A stretch of DNA of 64,000 nucleotides. Source: Bog-1181 sp964565765. Its GTDB lineage: Bacteria; Oederibacteriota; PGYV01; Palsa-1178. Below, piece after piece: positions 1 to 8,326 of this stretch (position 1 is the first letter of the stretch; every line of letters starts with the position of its first letter). The notes under the pieces were generated by a model that was not told where the DNA came from, did no database searches, and was given only the letters and a program-made list of their open reading frames with translations. The stretch covers positions 25,674 through 89,673 of the forward strand of contig CAZMGF010000004.1 in assembly GCA_964565765.1 (NCBI GenBank), written 5' to 3'. A program made the translations under genes and the position numbers.

Positions 1-520
1 GGTTGTCAATACTGCCCTGAGCCGCGTTTATAGAATTTCCATACTGCCCGTTTAAGGAACTTTTTAAAGATTTTGTAAAAGTTTCGTCCGAATAATAGAC
101 TGGCGTCAGCCCTGTTTTCAGGCTGTAAGCATTGCACCAGACAACCGCGTCGCGCCAGCTTATTGTTGTTACAGGCTGCAATTTTTCTGATGTAGGCGCC
201 GCCCCTATAGTGCCGCCGCTTCCTTCCGTGCCGGCATCCTGAAAATAACAGCCGTTTACAATCGCCCAATGATACACCGAATACCACAAATCATATGTCA
301 CCTTATATTTACCAAGCCTGAAAGCGGAAATTGTATTTTTGAATCTGTTGGACTTGTCTGCCTGGATTAGTGTTCCGCCCGGAACCGGCACAAGGGCCTG
401 GTAATCAATTGCCGCCGCCGGCTGCGCTGTTTTTTGCGGCGATTTTTTTTTGCAGCCTGTTGTTGCAAGCATTGCCAAGAGCAAAAAGATTAAAGCGGAT
501 AAAATCATTGTTTTTTTCAT
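1..520 (-). CDS. SUMF1/FGE-sulfatase-like lipoprotein (partial)
   Basis: The gene enters from the left edge, so only its first 173 codons are seen. It starts at the ATG at 518-520 with a GGAG Shine-Dalgarno 5 nt upstream. Residues 1-22 form a signal peptide ending in a lipobox-like TTGC, followed by a Lys-rich then Ala/Pro linker. From about residue 44 the sequence matches the formylglycine-generating-enzyme (SUMF1) fold: VPGGT, then a GKYKVTYDLWYSVYHWA strand-helix block and PVTTISWRDAVVWCNAYS, which are hallmark blocks of the family. In bacteria, lipoproteins of this type are usually not true sulfatase activators but serve as binding or accessory modules, and the catalytic cysteines lie in the missing C-terminal half. 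Function therefore remains open; the domain call is firm. Confidence 0.85.
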   Translation of the reverse strand, partial: MKKTMILSALIFLLLAMLATTGCKKKSPQKTAQPAAAIDYQALVPVPGGTLIQADKSNRFKNTISAFRLGKYKVTYDLWYSVYHWAIVNGCYFQDAGTEGSGGTIGAAPTSEKLQPVTTISWRDAVVWCNAYSLKTGLTPVYYSDETFTKSLKSSLNGQYGNSINAAQGSIDN

Positions 521-789
521 AATCGCTCCATTAATATTTATTCAAATTACAAAACGTAATAAATATAACATATTTATTATTGGATTCAAGTTTTTTTCAT
601 AAAACGGCATGGTTATGGCGCCTCATTATTTGTTACAAATTAAACAGATCAGGACTTCAGATAAGCGCCCCTAATATTATTTACTTCCAGATACTAACAG
701 AACCGTTCTGCATGCTAAACTGCGTTTCTTTAATTACAACCCTGTCTCCGTTGAAGTATTTGTTTATTGCGTTTCTTACGGTATCAGCC

Positions 790-1236
790 TCAAAAAAATT
801 CATTATTAAGCTTATTATAGTCCTCGTCCTTCGTTATGTTTATAACTTCAGGATGCCAGGTGTTTCCTTCGGCTTTACCGGAAACATAATATACATGGCC
901 CGGTTCCACGTGAAGTTCAAGCGTGGCCGGTTTTCCATACGAACTCTCATATGTTGTATCTTTGACATATCTCATAATAAACGAATAATCCCCCGGTAAA
1001 AGTTCTGCCAAAAACCTGCCCCCGCCATAAAGGTTTTTTGCCGGTTTCCCGGATTCAGTTATGGAATTTACAGAACAGGCCGGGTGGCAATAAACAATTG
1101 CCACATCTTTTATCTGTCTGGGCGTATCGGAATAAAAACGCCGGCCGCCGCTTGTCGCGCATCCGGAAAAACACAGTAACAAAACCGGCAGGCATATTAA
1201 TACCAATCTGTTAAATTTTCTCGTTCCTATAAGCAT
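790..1236 (-). CDS. Putative lipoprotein, C-terminus probably cut by a frameshift
   Basis: Product of 148 residues with a signal peptide whose lipobox is FSGC (Cys at about 23), so a lipid-anchored envelope protein. No family recognised; the body carries a beta-rich pattern (VYYVSGKAEGNTW), like DUF2846-type lipoproteins. The ATG at 1236 lies directly after GAGG, too tight for an ideal ribosome site; a TTG ten codons later is an alternative. The upstream gene stops only 4 bases before this ATG, so the two are translationally coupled. The stop at 790-792 follows a run of seven T (minus strand). Removing one T continues the frame for about 37 coherent codons (EADTVRNAINKYFNGDRVVI...) to a TAA at 681-683, so the true product may be about 185 residues. 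Confidence 0.7.
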   Translation of the reverse strand: MLIGTRKFNRLVLICLPVLLLCFSGCATSGGRRFYSDTPRQIKDVAIVYCHPACSVNSITESGKPAKNLYGGGRFLAELLPGDYSFIMRYVKDTTYESSYGKPATLELHVEPGHVYYVSGKAEGNTWHPEVINITKDEDYNKLNNEFF

Positions 1237-1240
1237 CCTC

Positions 1241-1831
1241 CTAATAATATACCGTTGTGTATGTAGTGTTGTTATTGCTTTCCACATCCAGAAAAGTAAA
1301 AGCCGGGGATATTTCAATCCGGGGATTTAATTTGCCTGAAAGGGTGCCGTCAAGGACAATATCAAGATATGGTGTAAAATAGCCTTCCCCGTCGCCGGAA
1401 GTTTTAACTGCAAAATCCAGCAACCCGGCGGAAACTGTATAACCGGTGAATGCCTGCCATGGTAAATTAGCGTTGTCCTTATCCATTAAATCCGTTCCGG
1501 CATTTACAAGGCCAATTCCAAATTTAATTGGATATATAACGTCGGAATAATTCCCCGGATTCACAATATAATAGGCATCCAGGGTCAAAAGAAAATAGTC
1601 CCAGCCGCCCATTTCAAGTTCAATACCCGGAGCGAAATAGCTCTTTGACCTGTCTGCCCACAGGTCCTCAATTAAAAAAATGCCGAAACAATTTTTCCCG
1701 TTTGCCGGGCCGTAAGAGTAGTTTATTCCCCAGATGCACATGCTGGACTCGGACGAAATCATTGTCTGCGGCACAGAATACGCGGCCGTACATATAAAAA
1801 CAAAAAATATCAGTAAAAGAATTTTTTTCAT
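1241..1831 (-). CDS. Exported protein of unknown function
   Basis: Product of 196 residues with a clear signal peptide (MKKILLLIFFVFICTAAYS). The mature part is rich in Gly, Tyr, Asn and alternating hydrophobics, and ends in Tyr-Tyr, which suggests a small outer-membrane or periplasmic beta protein; no family was recognised. A GGGGTGG sequence precedes the ATG by about 7 nt. It is the first gene of a coupled pair with the lipoprotein downstream: only four bases separate its TAG from the next ATG. The two may act together at the cell envelope, which is inference from the coupling alone. Confidence 0.7.
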   Translation of the reverse strand: MKKILLLIFFVFICTAAYSVPQTMISSESSMCIWGINYSYGPANGKNCFGIFLIEDLWADRSKSYFAPGIELEMGGWDYFLLTLDAYYIVNPGNYSDVIYPIKFGIGLVNAGTDLMDKDNANLPWQAFTGYTVSAGLLDFAVKTSGDGEGYFTPYLDIVLDGTLSGKLNPRIEISPAFTFLDVESNNNTTYTTVYY

Positions 1832-1915
1832 TGTCAGCCACCCCGGATTTTATTTTTTAATCCCTTCAGGCAGCATATTATCAAATATGATTACATTTGT
1901 ATATACGTTTTTTGC

Positions 1916-2821
1916 TTACAAATCATCCCGCCTTTTCACGGTAATACTTTTGATCCAGTGTAAAACAATCACCATTAGTTCCTGTTCCACTGGCTTTTTT
2001 ACCTCATCCTTATAATTAGAAATACTTGCTTTGCCTTCCTGTAGCCTGAGCATATGCGTCATATTATTAATTAAATGTTGTTCAAACGGCCCTTTAACCA
2101 TTTCGGCCATACGCCCCATGTCGGCCGGATCCACCTGAATATCTTTGGAGCCTGTTATTGCGAGCACAGGCACTGTTATTTTCCTTAAATCTTCCGACGG
2201 ATCGTAGGCCATAAACTCCCGCAGCCAGATGGAATTCGGCTTTTTTTCATCTTTAATTTTATCAATATGTCTTTTCTGCGCTTTAAGCACATCTATATGA
2301 AATGTTTTAACGAGCCAGCCGTTAAATCCTTTTAGTCCGGCCGCAATCTTAACGGCCTGCCATTTTAATACCGCTTCTCCGGATTGCGCTCCGCCCGCCA
2401 AAAGGATAATCCCGGCCGCGTCAATTCCCCCGCCCGCAAGTTTGCAGGAAATAAAGGCCCCTTCACTGTGGCCGATAAGAAAAATTCTTTCAGGCAAAAT
2501 ATTTTTCTCTGTTTTAAAGAATTGCAGCGCCGCGCGGGCGTCTGCCGCGTGGTCATTAAACCCGGTAGTATGGTAATCACCGCCGCTTGATCCCACCCCG
2601 CGCTTGTCGTATCTAAGGGATGCTATGCCGTTTTTGGCAAGGTATTGCGAGATATCATAGAAAGCGTTTATACGCATCTTTTTGTGGTTTTCGTTCCTGT
2701 CAATGGGCCCGGAACCGGCAATCAATATTACCGCCGGGAACGGTCCGCCTGAATCAGGCAGAGCAATGGTGCCGGCAAGCTCAATCCCGCCAGAACAAAA
2801 CTTGATTTCTTTTTCCGCCAT
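1916..2821 (-). CDS. Alpha/beta hydrolase (serine hydrolase)
   Basis: Product of 301 residues with the alpha/beta-hydrolase fold. The oxyanion-hole region reads GSGPIDRNENHK, followed by SLRYDKRGVGSSGG, the nucleophile elbow GHSEGA (Ser about residue 123), an acid in ITGSKDIQVDP and the catalytic His in NNMTHML. This layout matches the family of esterase-like hydrolases seen next to peptidase S9-type proteins (COG1073). No signal peptide, so cytoplasmic. The start is set at the third ATG of the frame (2821), 6 nt after GGGAG; an ATG two codons upstream abuts that site. The substrate cannot be inferred. It stands alone between short intergenic stretches. Confidence 0.85.
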   Translation of the reverse strand: MAEKEIKFCSGGIELAGTIALPDSGGPFPAVILIAGSGPIDRNENHKKMRINAFYDISQYLAKNGIASLRYDKRGVGSSGGDYHTTGFNDHAADARAALQFFKTEKNILPERIFLIGHSEGAFISCKLAGGGIDAAGIILLAGGAQSGEAVLKWQAVKIAAGLKGFNGWLVKTFHIDVLKAQKRHIDKIKDEKKPNSIWLREFMAYDPSEDLRKITVPVLAITGSKDIQVDPADMGRMAEMVKGPFEQHLINNMTHMLRLQEGKASISNYKDEVKKPVEQELMVIVLHWIKSITVKRRDDL

Positions 2822-2840
2822 TATCATCTCCCAAATTATA

Positions 2841-2906
2841 TTATTTTGCTTTCTTTAATTTATAATCAATCAACCCTCTTTCCGTATCAAATTTTGCAAT
2901 AAACAT
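2841..2906 (-). other. Possible small ORF (21 codons) or small-gene remnant
   Basis: A 21-codon frame, MFIAKFDTERGLIDYKLKKAK, lies between the hydrolase and the metallopeptidase remnant. Nineteen bases upstream, at 2925, another ATG stands 5 nt after a very strong GGGGAGGAG; its frame (MKDKGG...) stops after 12 codons, but a one-base shift would join it to the 21-codon frame. It is either a leader peptide, a frameshifted small gene, or chance. Nothing is known of its product. Confidence 0.25.
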
Positions 2907-2941
2907 ACCCGCCTTTATCCTTCATTTTTTCTCCTCCCCTA

Positions 2942-3109
2942 TCAATTATTTACGGCAAACCAGTATTGTTCCAGTTGCTTTTCCAGTTTTTCATATCCCC
3001 TGAAATATTTACGGATTTCCGCAAAAAACTCCCTGTTGTGCCGCCTGTGGCGGAAATGATTCAGCTCATGGCATGCCACATTGACCCGCCCCAAATAAAC
3101 CGGACCAGT
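2942..3109 (-). pseudogene. C-terminal remnant of a YgjP/SprT-like (WLM) metallopeptidase
   Basis: Minus-strand codons just after a TAA at 3110-3112 read VNVACHELNHFRHRRHNREFF and continue for another 25 residues to a TGA at 2942. This is the zinc-binding HELxH...H block and the trailing aromatic helix typical of the C-terminus of YgjP-like (DUF45/WLM, COG1451) metallopeptidases. There is no start codon or N-terminal half: the upstream frame is closed within a palindrome (3088-3120) and the intact dusB gene ends at 3160. The fragment therefore looks like the surviving tail of a deleted gene. The motif is clear; the pseudogene status is inference. Confidence 0.65.
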
Positions 3110-3120
3110 TTATTTGAGGC
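3088..3120. repeat. AT-rich palindrome
   Basis: A 33-base near-perfect inverted repeat (arms GCCCCAAATAAACCGG and its complement, centre at 3104, two mismatched pairs). It sits exactly where the metallopeptidase remnant loses its reading frame and 40 bases after the end of dusB, so it could be a dusB terminator without a T-run or the scar of a small palindromic element. Confidence 0.5.
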
Positions 3121-3159
3121 AGGTAATGATTTCACCCAGGATAACAACACTGCTTTAAT

Positions 3160-4113
3160 TTACAGCGTCATTGCCTCGGGCAGGTTTTTGAGGTAAAAAA
3201 TTATGGCATCTTTGTCTTCCATTGTCATGAGTTGTTTTCTCACATCAGCGGCGCGGTCGAATTCCCTTATATACCTGTTAAAATATTTTCTCGCCTCAAG
3301 CAGCCCGCGTTTTCCCTTGAAGGAATACAGAAGTTCAAAATGGCGGATACCGGTAAGTATCCTTTCACGCACAGTAGGTTTGTATGAAGGCTCCGCAAGC
3401 TCCTTAAAAATAAAAGGGTTGCCTATGGCCCCCCTTCCTATCATAACCGCATCGCAGCCTGTTTCAGAAATCATCCGCTGCGCGTCCTGCCTGCTTAACA
3501 CATCCCCGTTGCCCACAACAAACAATTTTGAATGTTCCTTTAATATCCTTATATGTTCCCAGTTTGCCTTACCCTTAAACATCTGCATTTTGTTGCGGGC
3601 GTGCAGGGTTATCATTGAAACGCCGTTGTCTTCCGCCATTTTGTTGAAATCAAGGAATACATCGGCCTTTTCATCCCAGCCGCTTCTTATTTTGATGGAA
3701 ACCGGAAGTTTTACGGCCTTTATAGTATTTTGCACAATTTTTTCGGCAAGCGGAAGGTCAAGCAATAGCGATGCCCCCGAACCGGACCCGGCCACTTTGC
3801 GCACGGGGCAGCCGAAATTAATATCAATAATGTCAAAACCGGCTTCTTCCGCGGCCTTTGCCGCGTCATAGAACATCTCAGCCTTGTTGCCAAAAAGTTG
3901 TATACCCACGGGTTTTTCTTCAGGGGTAAAATAGGTGATTTTTCCCATTCGCAGCCTTAACTTCGGAACAGCCATGGTGTATTCGCTGACCATCTCGGTG
4001 AACGCAAGTGAAGCTCCGTATTCCCTGCAGATTTTACGGAAAGCGTAATCAGTATACCCGGCAAGCGGGGCCAGTATGTACGGAAATTTTTTTATATTTT
4101 CAAAAAGATTCAT
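3160..4113 (-). CDS. dusB: tRNA-dihydrouridine synthase
   Basis: Product of 317 residues. Dus enzymes reduce specific uridines in the tRNA D-loop using FMN and NADPH. Visible family blocks are LAPLAGYTDYAFRKICREYGA near the N-terminus, the loop with the catalytic Cys (DINFGCPVRKV, about residue 95), GSGSGASLL, SIKIRSGW, TLHARN, VGNGDVLS and the FMN-phosphate motif MIGRGAIGNP; a C-terminal helical domain follows. This fits the DusB/Nifr3 group. The start at 4113 is one base after the mgtC stop, indicating translational coupling; an in-frame ATG at 4140 would overlap that gene. It is the last gene of the ctpA-to-dusB run. Confidence 0.95.
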   Translation of the reverse strand: MNLFENIKKFPYILAPLAGYTDYAFRKICREYGASLAFTEMVSEYTMAVPKLRLRMGKITYFTPEEKPVGIQLFGNKAEMFYDAAKAAEEAGFDIIDINFGCPVRKVAGSGSGASLLLDLPLAEKIVQNTIKAVKLPVSIKIRSGWDEKADVFLDFNKMAEDNGVSMITLHARNKMQMFKGKANWEHIRILKEHSKLFVVGNGDVLSRQDAQRMISETGCDAVMIGRGAIGNPFIFKELAEPSYKPTVRERILTGIRHFELLYSFKGKRGLLEARKYFNRYIREFDRAADVRKQLMTMEDKDAIIFYLKNLPEAMTL

Positions 4114-4114
4114 T

Positions 4115-4588
4115 TTATTTTGTTTTTTTCCGCCCTGCATTTTTTATACGCGGGACGACCTTTTTCTCAAACATCTCCGTGATCCTGTTTATCAGAACGA
4201 ACACAAGGACCATAGCGCCGGTCGTTATTGAAGCCAGAAAATAATTTCCCGTCCCGACTGCAATTCCTATGGCGGCGACGCTCCAGAGGCTTGCCGCGGT
4301 TGTAAGCCCTATTACAGAGCCGCCAAACTGGATAATTGTGCCGGCGCCGAGAAAGCCGATGCCGGTCACTATCTGCGCGGCTATCCTGCTCGGGTCCACC
4401 TGCGCCTGACCTTTAAATTCCTTATAAAACCATATTGACATAATTGTAAAAACAGCGGAACCCAGCCCCACGAGCATGTGTGTTTTTACGCCGGCTGGTT
4501 TATGCCTTAATTCCCTGTCAAATCCGACTACTCCGGCCAGTATTATAATTACAAAAATCTTAATTGTCATTTCAATGTATTCGTTCAT
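4115..4588 (-). CDS. MgtC/SapB family membrane protein
   Basis: Product of 157 residues with four to five hydrophobic segments. The N-terminal blocks GVVGFDRELRHKPAGVKTHMLVGLGSA and the later QIVTGIGFLGAGTII and LTTAASLWSVAAIGIAVGTG are diagnostic for the MgtC/SapB family. In pathogens MgtC modulates magnesium adaptation and F-type ATPase activity; many environmental homologues have no known role. The protein stops soon after the conserved membrane domain and lacks the C-terminal ACT-like domain of Salmonella MgtC. It overlaps the tsaD stop by 4 bases (ATGA), with AAAGGAG as ribosome site. Confidence 0.92.
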   Translation of the reverse strand: MNEYIEMTIKIFVIIILAGVVGFDRELRHKPAGVKTHMLVGLGSAVFTIMSIWFYKEFKGQAQVDPSRIAAQIVTGIGFLGAGTIIQFGGSVIGLTTAASLWSVAAIGIAVGTGNYFLASITTGAMVLVFVLINRITEMFEKKVVPRIKNAGRKKTK

Positions 4589-5625
4589 TTTTTCTCCTTT
4601 ACCCTTGTATTTTCAGCGGTAATTACCCTAAGTTCGGGATCCGCCTCAATATCTATACCAGAAAATATCCCCTTCTTCAAGTACTGATATCCCGTATAGG
4701 CAATCATGGCGGCGTTATCCGTGCATAATTTTAAGGAAGGAGTATAAAATTTTATCTTTCTTTCGGCCGCAAATTGCCTTATTTCCGCCTGCAGATAATC
4801 ATTTGCGGCTACCCCGCCCGATATGGCCACAGCTTTTATCGTATACTCGCTGAATATTCTGCGCAGTTTGTTTGATATTGAACGAACAACCGCCTTCTGA
4901 AACGCGGCCGCAATGTCGTTTACGGTGATATCTCCGGAATCTAACTTCGCTTTATTTCGCTGGATATAATATAGCACGGCGGTTTTTATTCCGCTGAATG
5001 AAAAATCATGGCTCTTGTCCTTCATCTGCGCCTGCGGGAATATTATCTTTGACGCGTCCCCTTTTAACGCCGCTTTTGAAATTGACGGCCCTCCCGGATA
5101 AGGCAGGCCAAGCATTTTGGCGGCCTTATCAAAGGCCTCTCCCGCAGCGTCGTCGCGCGTGGAACCCAGCAGTGTGTAATCACCGATGCCGCGCGCCATA
5201 TAAAGGTTCGTGTGGCCCCCTGAAATTACCAGCCCGAGATATGGAAACGACATATCCGCGAATTCCATAAACGGAGAAAGCAGGTGCGCTTCAAGATGAT
5301 TGACGCCGGCGAGAGGTATTTTAAGGCTGTAGCTTATTGATTTGGCGTAAGAAAGCCCCACTATAAGGGCGCCCGCAAGTCCCGGCCCGTATGTAACGGC
5401 TGCCCCGCCCAGGTCCTTCATTTTGATTCCGGCTTTATCCAGCGCCTCTTCAATTACAAGCGGCAGCCGCGCCAGATGTTCCCTGGCTGCAATCTCGGGC
5501 ACCACACCGCCGTAAACGCGGTGGGTTTTTATCTGCGAAAATATTATGTTTGAAAGTATCTTTTCGTTATCCAGTATTGCGGCGGATGTTTCGTCGCAGG
5601 AAGTTTCTATGCCAAGTATGTACAT
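4585..5625 (-). CDS. tsaD: tRNA N6-adenosine threonylcarbamoyltransferase TsaD
   Basis: Product of 346 residues, the usual bacterial TsaD length. It transfers the threonylcarbamoyl group to A37 of ANN-decoding tRNAs together with TsaB and TsaE. Diagnostic blocks are GIETSCDETSAA at the N-terminus, the metal-binding HxxxH motif NHLEAHLLSPF, VISGGHTNL, DDAAGEAFDKAAKMLGLPYPGGP, SFSGIKTA and SGGVAANDYL near the C-terminus. The start follows GGGGATTAT. It lies 46 bases behind the divergent deacetylase gene and overlaps mgtC. TsaB and TsaE are not in this window. Confidence 0.97.
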   Translation of the reverse strand: MYILGIETSCDETSAAILDNEKILSNIIFSQIKTHRVYGGVVPEIAAREHLARLPLVIEEALDKAGIKMKDLGGAAVTYGPGLAGALIVGLSYAKSISYSLKIPLAGVNHLEAHLLSPFMEFADMSFPYLGLVISGGHTNLYMARGIGDYTLLGSTRDDAAGEAFDKAAKMLGLPYPGGPSISKAALKGDASKIIFPQAQMKDKSHDFSFSGIKTAVLYYIQRNKAKLDSGDITVNDIAAAFQKAVVRSISNKLRRIFSEYTIKAVAISGGVAANDYLQAEIRQFAAERKIKFYTPSLKLCTDNAAMIAYTGYQYLKKGIFSGIDIEADPELRVITAENTRVKEKK

Positions 5626-5671
5626 ATAATCCCCGGATTTTTACGGATATAATTATTTATTTTTTTAAATC

Positions 5672-6718
5672 TCACTGCAGTAATTCTGCCGGATAAACAA
5701 ATTCATACCCCTCTTCGGCCAGTTGCGGCATTACGCGCGCGAGCGCCGCTATAGTGACAGGATCGTCGTGGCCTATGGCTATTACCCACCCGCGGCTCTT
5801 AGCGAGTTTCGCCACCTGTTTTAACTGCGCCTCAATATACGCGGCTTCTTTTTTGTTATCGATAAAGATATCCCTTTTTGCCCATCTCATGCCGAGTTCC
5901 TGAGCCGTTTTGTAGGCAACTGTCTTCGGCGTTGTCATGCTGTCGATAAAAAAGAGGTTCCTGTCCCTTAATACCTCAAGCACCGGCGTGATAATATCTT
6001 TTTTCGCGGTTACGAGCGACCCCTCATGATTATTAACCCCGGTAAGATGCGGTATCTTTGTCATCTGGGTGTCCACTATGGAAACCACCTGCTGTTTGTC
6101 CATATTTGCGAGTATCGTTATCTTTTCCATCGGTACTTTCTTTTCAGGCTGCATAGGCAGGTGGAGCATTATCCCCTTTTTATACTTATATGCGGCTTCC
6201 GCCGCGGCCGAAGAGAATTTCAATCCCGGAAGCACCGATATTGTAAAAACGTCCTTAATCGACGCGAAATATGGAAAATTCCTGTCGCTGTAACCCCAGT
6301 CGTCAAGTATGACGGCAATTTTTGGCTTCTTATCCCTTATAAACCTGAGCTTACAGACAAGATTAAAAGGCGATTGTATGGCCGCTGAAAGGCTGGTTGT
6401 TTTATCTGTTTCCACTTCCCCGAACTCAACAGTCGCGCGTTCAACGCCATTAAGGTCAGTTTTTATCTCGCTCTTAAGAGACTCGGGCGTGAACCTCTGC
6501 GGCATTCTCGCGGTAAGATCGTAAACGCCTGTTTCCTTTTTGCTTATAATCAAAAGAGGGTCAACAAGTATCTTTTTTACAACAAAAGAATCAACTGTTG
6601 TCCTGATTGAAGCTTCTGATTTTTGAACCCGAGGCATATAATAAAACCTGTAAAAAGCAAAACCCGCGGCTATAAGCAGTATTACAATAACAGCCGTGTT
6701 TGATGCTGCTTTTTTCAT
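5672..6718 (-). CDS. Divergent polysaccharide deacetylase family protein (YibQ-like)
   Basis: Product of 348 residues. One N-terminal membrane segment (about 7-25) anchors it, with the rest in the periplasm. From about residue 130 it carries the divergent deacetylase domain (PF04748): KIAVILDDWGYSD, a cluster LHLPMQP, NNHEGSLVTA, the block FFIDSMTTP and AIGHDDPVT, which map to the NodB-like fold and its conserved His/Asp residues. It overlaps ctpA by 4 bases. Gene neighbourhoods pairing a C-terminal processing protease with a YibQ-like protein (often with an EnvC-like peptidase) are common in Gram-negative bacteria, implying a role in envelope or cell-wall maintenance; the enzymatic activity of the family is not established. 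Confidence 0.9.
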   Translation of the reverse strand: MKKAASNTAVIVILLIAAGFAFYRFYYMPRVQKSEASIRTTVDSFVVKKILVDPLLIISKKETGVYDLTARMPQRFTPESLKSEIKTDLNGVERATVEFGEVETDKTTSLSAAIQSPFNLVCKLRFIRDKKPKIAVILDDWGYSDRNFPYFASIKDVFTISVLPGLKFSSAAAEAAYKYKKGIMLHLPMQPEKKVPMEKITILANMDKQQVVSIVDTQMTKIPHLTGVNNHEGSLVTAKKDIITPVLEVLRDRNLFFIDSMTTPKTVAYKTAQELGMRWAKRDIFIDNKKEAAYIEAQLKQVAKLAKSRGWVIAIGHDDPVTIAALARVMPQLAEEGYEFVYPAELLQ

Positions 6719-8181
6719 GACTTTGTCTCCCTGAGCTTGCCCATAGTATTAAGGATGTCAATGGCGCGTTTAACCTGCGAATCGTTCTCTATCGAGGCCC
6801 TTCTTGAGGCGCCCCGCCCCTTTAACTTCATGGCTACTTCGGTTTTTATCCATTTAAGGATTGAATCCTTGTCCATGACTATTTCCTGGAGCTTGACTTC
6901 TTCCTTTTTTTCCTTGAGGTATTTCATGAATTCATCCAGAAGTTTCTCATCCTCATCTTTTTTGAAAAGCACCTTTATGTCCGATTCAGATACCTTTACC
7001 ACGTCTTTTTTCTTTGTGTCAATTCCGTCCGGATGCTTTTTCAGGTATTCAGCCGCGAAATCCTCGAATATGTTTTTTTCATACAGCGCTGTCGTGTATG
7101 TGGTCGGTATCTGTTCTTCCATTACAATGTCCGGTGTAATCCCGATGCCGTGTATGGAGCGCCCCTTCGGGGTCATGTATCTGGCCGTTGTGAGCCTTAA
7201 GGCAGATTTGTCGGAGAGCGGTATTATTGTCTGCACGGAGCCTTTTCCAAAAGACTGCGTTCCGGTTATAATGGCGCGGTTATTGTCCTGCAGGGCTCCG
7301 GACAAAATTTCCGAAGCCGAAGCGCTGCCCCTGTTAATCATGACAACAATGTCGCCCTTGAACTGTTCGCCTTTTTCGGATTTGAAATCCATTCTTTTTG
7401 CCTTGTCCCTGCTTTCGGTATAAACAATGAGCGTGTTTTTCGGAAGGAACATGTCGGAAATCTGCACCGCCTGGTCAAGCAGCCCTCCCGGATCGTCGCG
7501 GAGGTCGATTATAAGTTTTTTTATCTTGTCTTTTTTGAATTCCTTGAGCCCCTTGTCGACAATATCAGATGCATCGCCCATAAACTCGTTTATCCTTATA
7601 TATCCGACGTCATCGCCTATGGTGTTGTACCTGGCGGTTTCTATTTTAATAATGGCGCGCGTCAGCGTGAAATCCTTATAATCAGCGACATTGCCGCGCT
7701 GAATTGAAATCGTAACCTTGGTGCCGGGCTCGCCGCGCAGTTTGTGTACCGCGTCGTTTACGTCCATGCCGTCCGTGGTTACATTTTCAATCATCATTAT
7801 CTTGTCTCCCGCTTTGATACCCGCTGTGTATGCCGGCGTATCCTCAATCGGGGCCACTACCATAAGCTGTCCGTCCTTGACGGCTATTTCAATTCCCAGC
7901 CCGCCGAATTGCGCGTGCGTATCGTCGTTCATGTCCTTATACGCCTGCGGGTCCATATACTGTGAGAACGGGTCCAAATTTTGAATCATTCCCTTTATGG
8001 CGAAGGTAGCCAGATCCTTCGGGTTCGCCTTGTCCTCATCCACATAATTTTCCTGTATAATCGCGTAAACTTCCATGAGCGGTTTTAAGGCCTCGTATGC
8101 GTCCTTTTGTTTGTCCGCCCTGACAAACGCGGCAAAAACCGCGGTGAATACAAATAAAAGAATGATAAAGCGTTTTTTCAT
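6715..8181 (-). CDS. ctpA: C-terminal processing protease (S41 peptidase)
   Basis: Product of 488 residues with a signal peptide (MKKRFIILLFVFTAVFAAFVRA). Domains in order: helical cap (30-85, with NLDPFSQYMDPQAYKDM), PDZ (about 90-175, GIEIAVKDGQLMVVAPIEDTPAYTAG), then the S41 core (185-380) with NRGSASASEI carrying the nucleophile Ser and QSFGKGSVQT carrying the general-base Lys. The Lys/Glu-rich C-terminal 100 residues are longer than in minimal CtpA. Such tail-specific proteases cleave exported proteins, often cell-wall hydrolases, in the periplasm. The start at 8181 is chosen because GGAGG stands 6 nt upstream; two in-frame ATGs before it lack a site. It heads the ctpA-yibQ-tsaD-mgtC-dusB run. 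Confidence 0.95.
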   Translation of the reverse strand: MKKRFIILLFVFTAVFAAFVRADKQKDAYEALKPLMEVYAIIQENYVDEDKANPKDLATFAIKGMIQNLDPFSQYMDPQAYKDMNDDTHAQFGGLGIEIAVKDGQLMVVAPIEDTPAYTAGIKAGDKIMMIENVTTDGMDVNDAVHKLRGEPGTKVTISIQRGNVADYKDFTLTRAIIKIETARYNTIGDDVGYIRINEFMGDASDIVDKGLKEFKKDKIKKLIIDLRDDPGGLLDQAVQISDMFLPKNTLIVYTESRDKAKRMDFKSEKGEQFKGDIVVMINRGSASASEILSGALQDNNRAIITGTQSFGKGSVQTIIPLSDKSALRLTTARYMTPKGRSIHGIGITPDIVMEEQIPTTYTTALYEKNIFEDFAAEYLKKHPDGIDTKKKDVVKVSESDIKVLFKKDEDEKLLDEFMKYLKEKKEEVKLQEIVMDKDSILKWIKTEVAMKLKGRGASRRASIENDSQVKRAIDILNTMGKLRETKS

Positions 8182-8221
8182 TTTTTCCTCCATGAGCAAA
8201 ATGTTAAAAACATTGACTGAT

Positions 8222-8250
8222 ATTATATAGGATTATTTTTAAAAAGGCAA
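8222..8250 (-). promoter_or_regulatory. Sigma-70-type promoter of the ctpA operon
   Basis: On the minus strand TTGCCT (8245-8250) and TATAAT (8222-8227) are separated by 17 bases, about 40 bases upstream of the ctpA start. Confidence 0.65.
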
Positions 8251-8326
8251 ATATTTAAAAATAAACGCAGCCGGAAGGCCTGTTTTGCATTATAATATAT
8301 GAAGTCCAAATACTCCGGAGATGCGT

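Noticed and set aside
580..999. Plus-strand open frame of 139 codons
   Set aside because: It runs antisense through the lipoprotein gene and its frameshifted tail; no ribosome site and no protein-like pattern.
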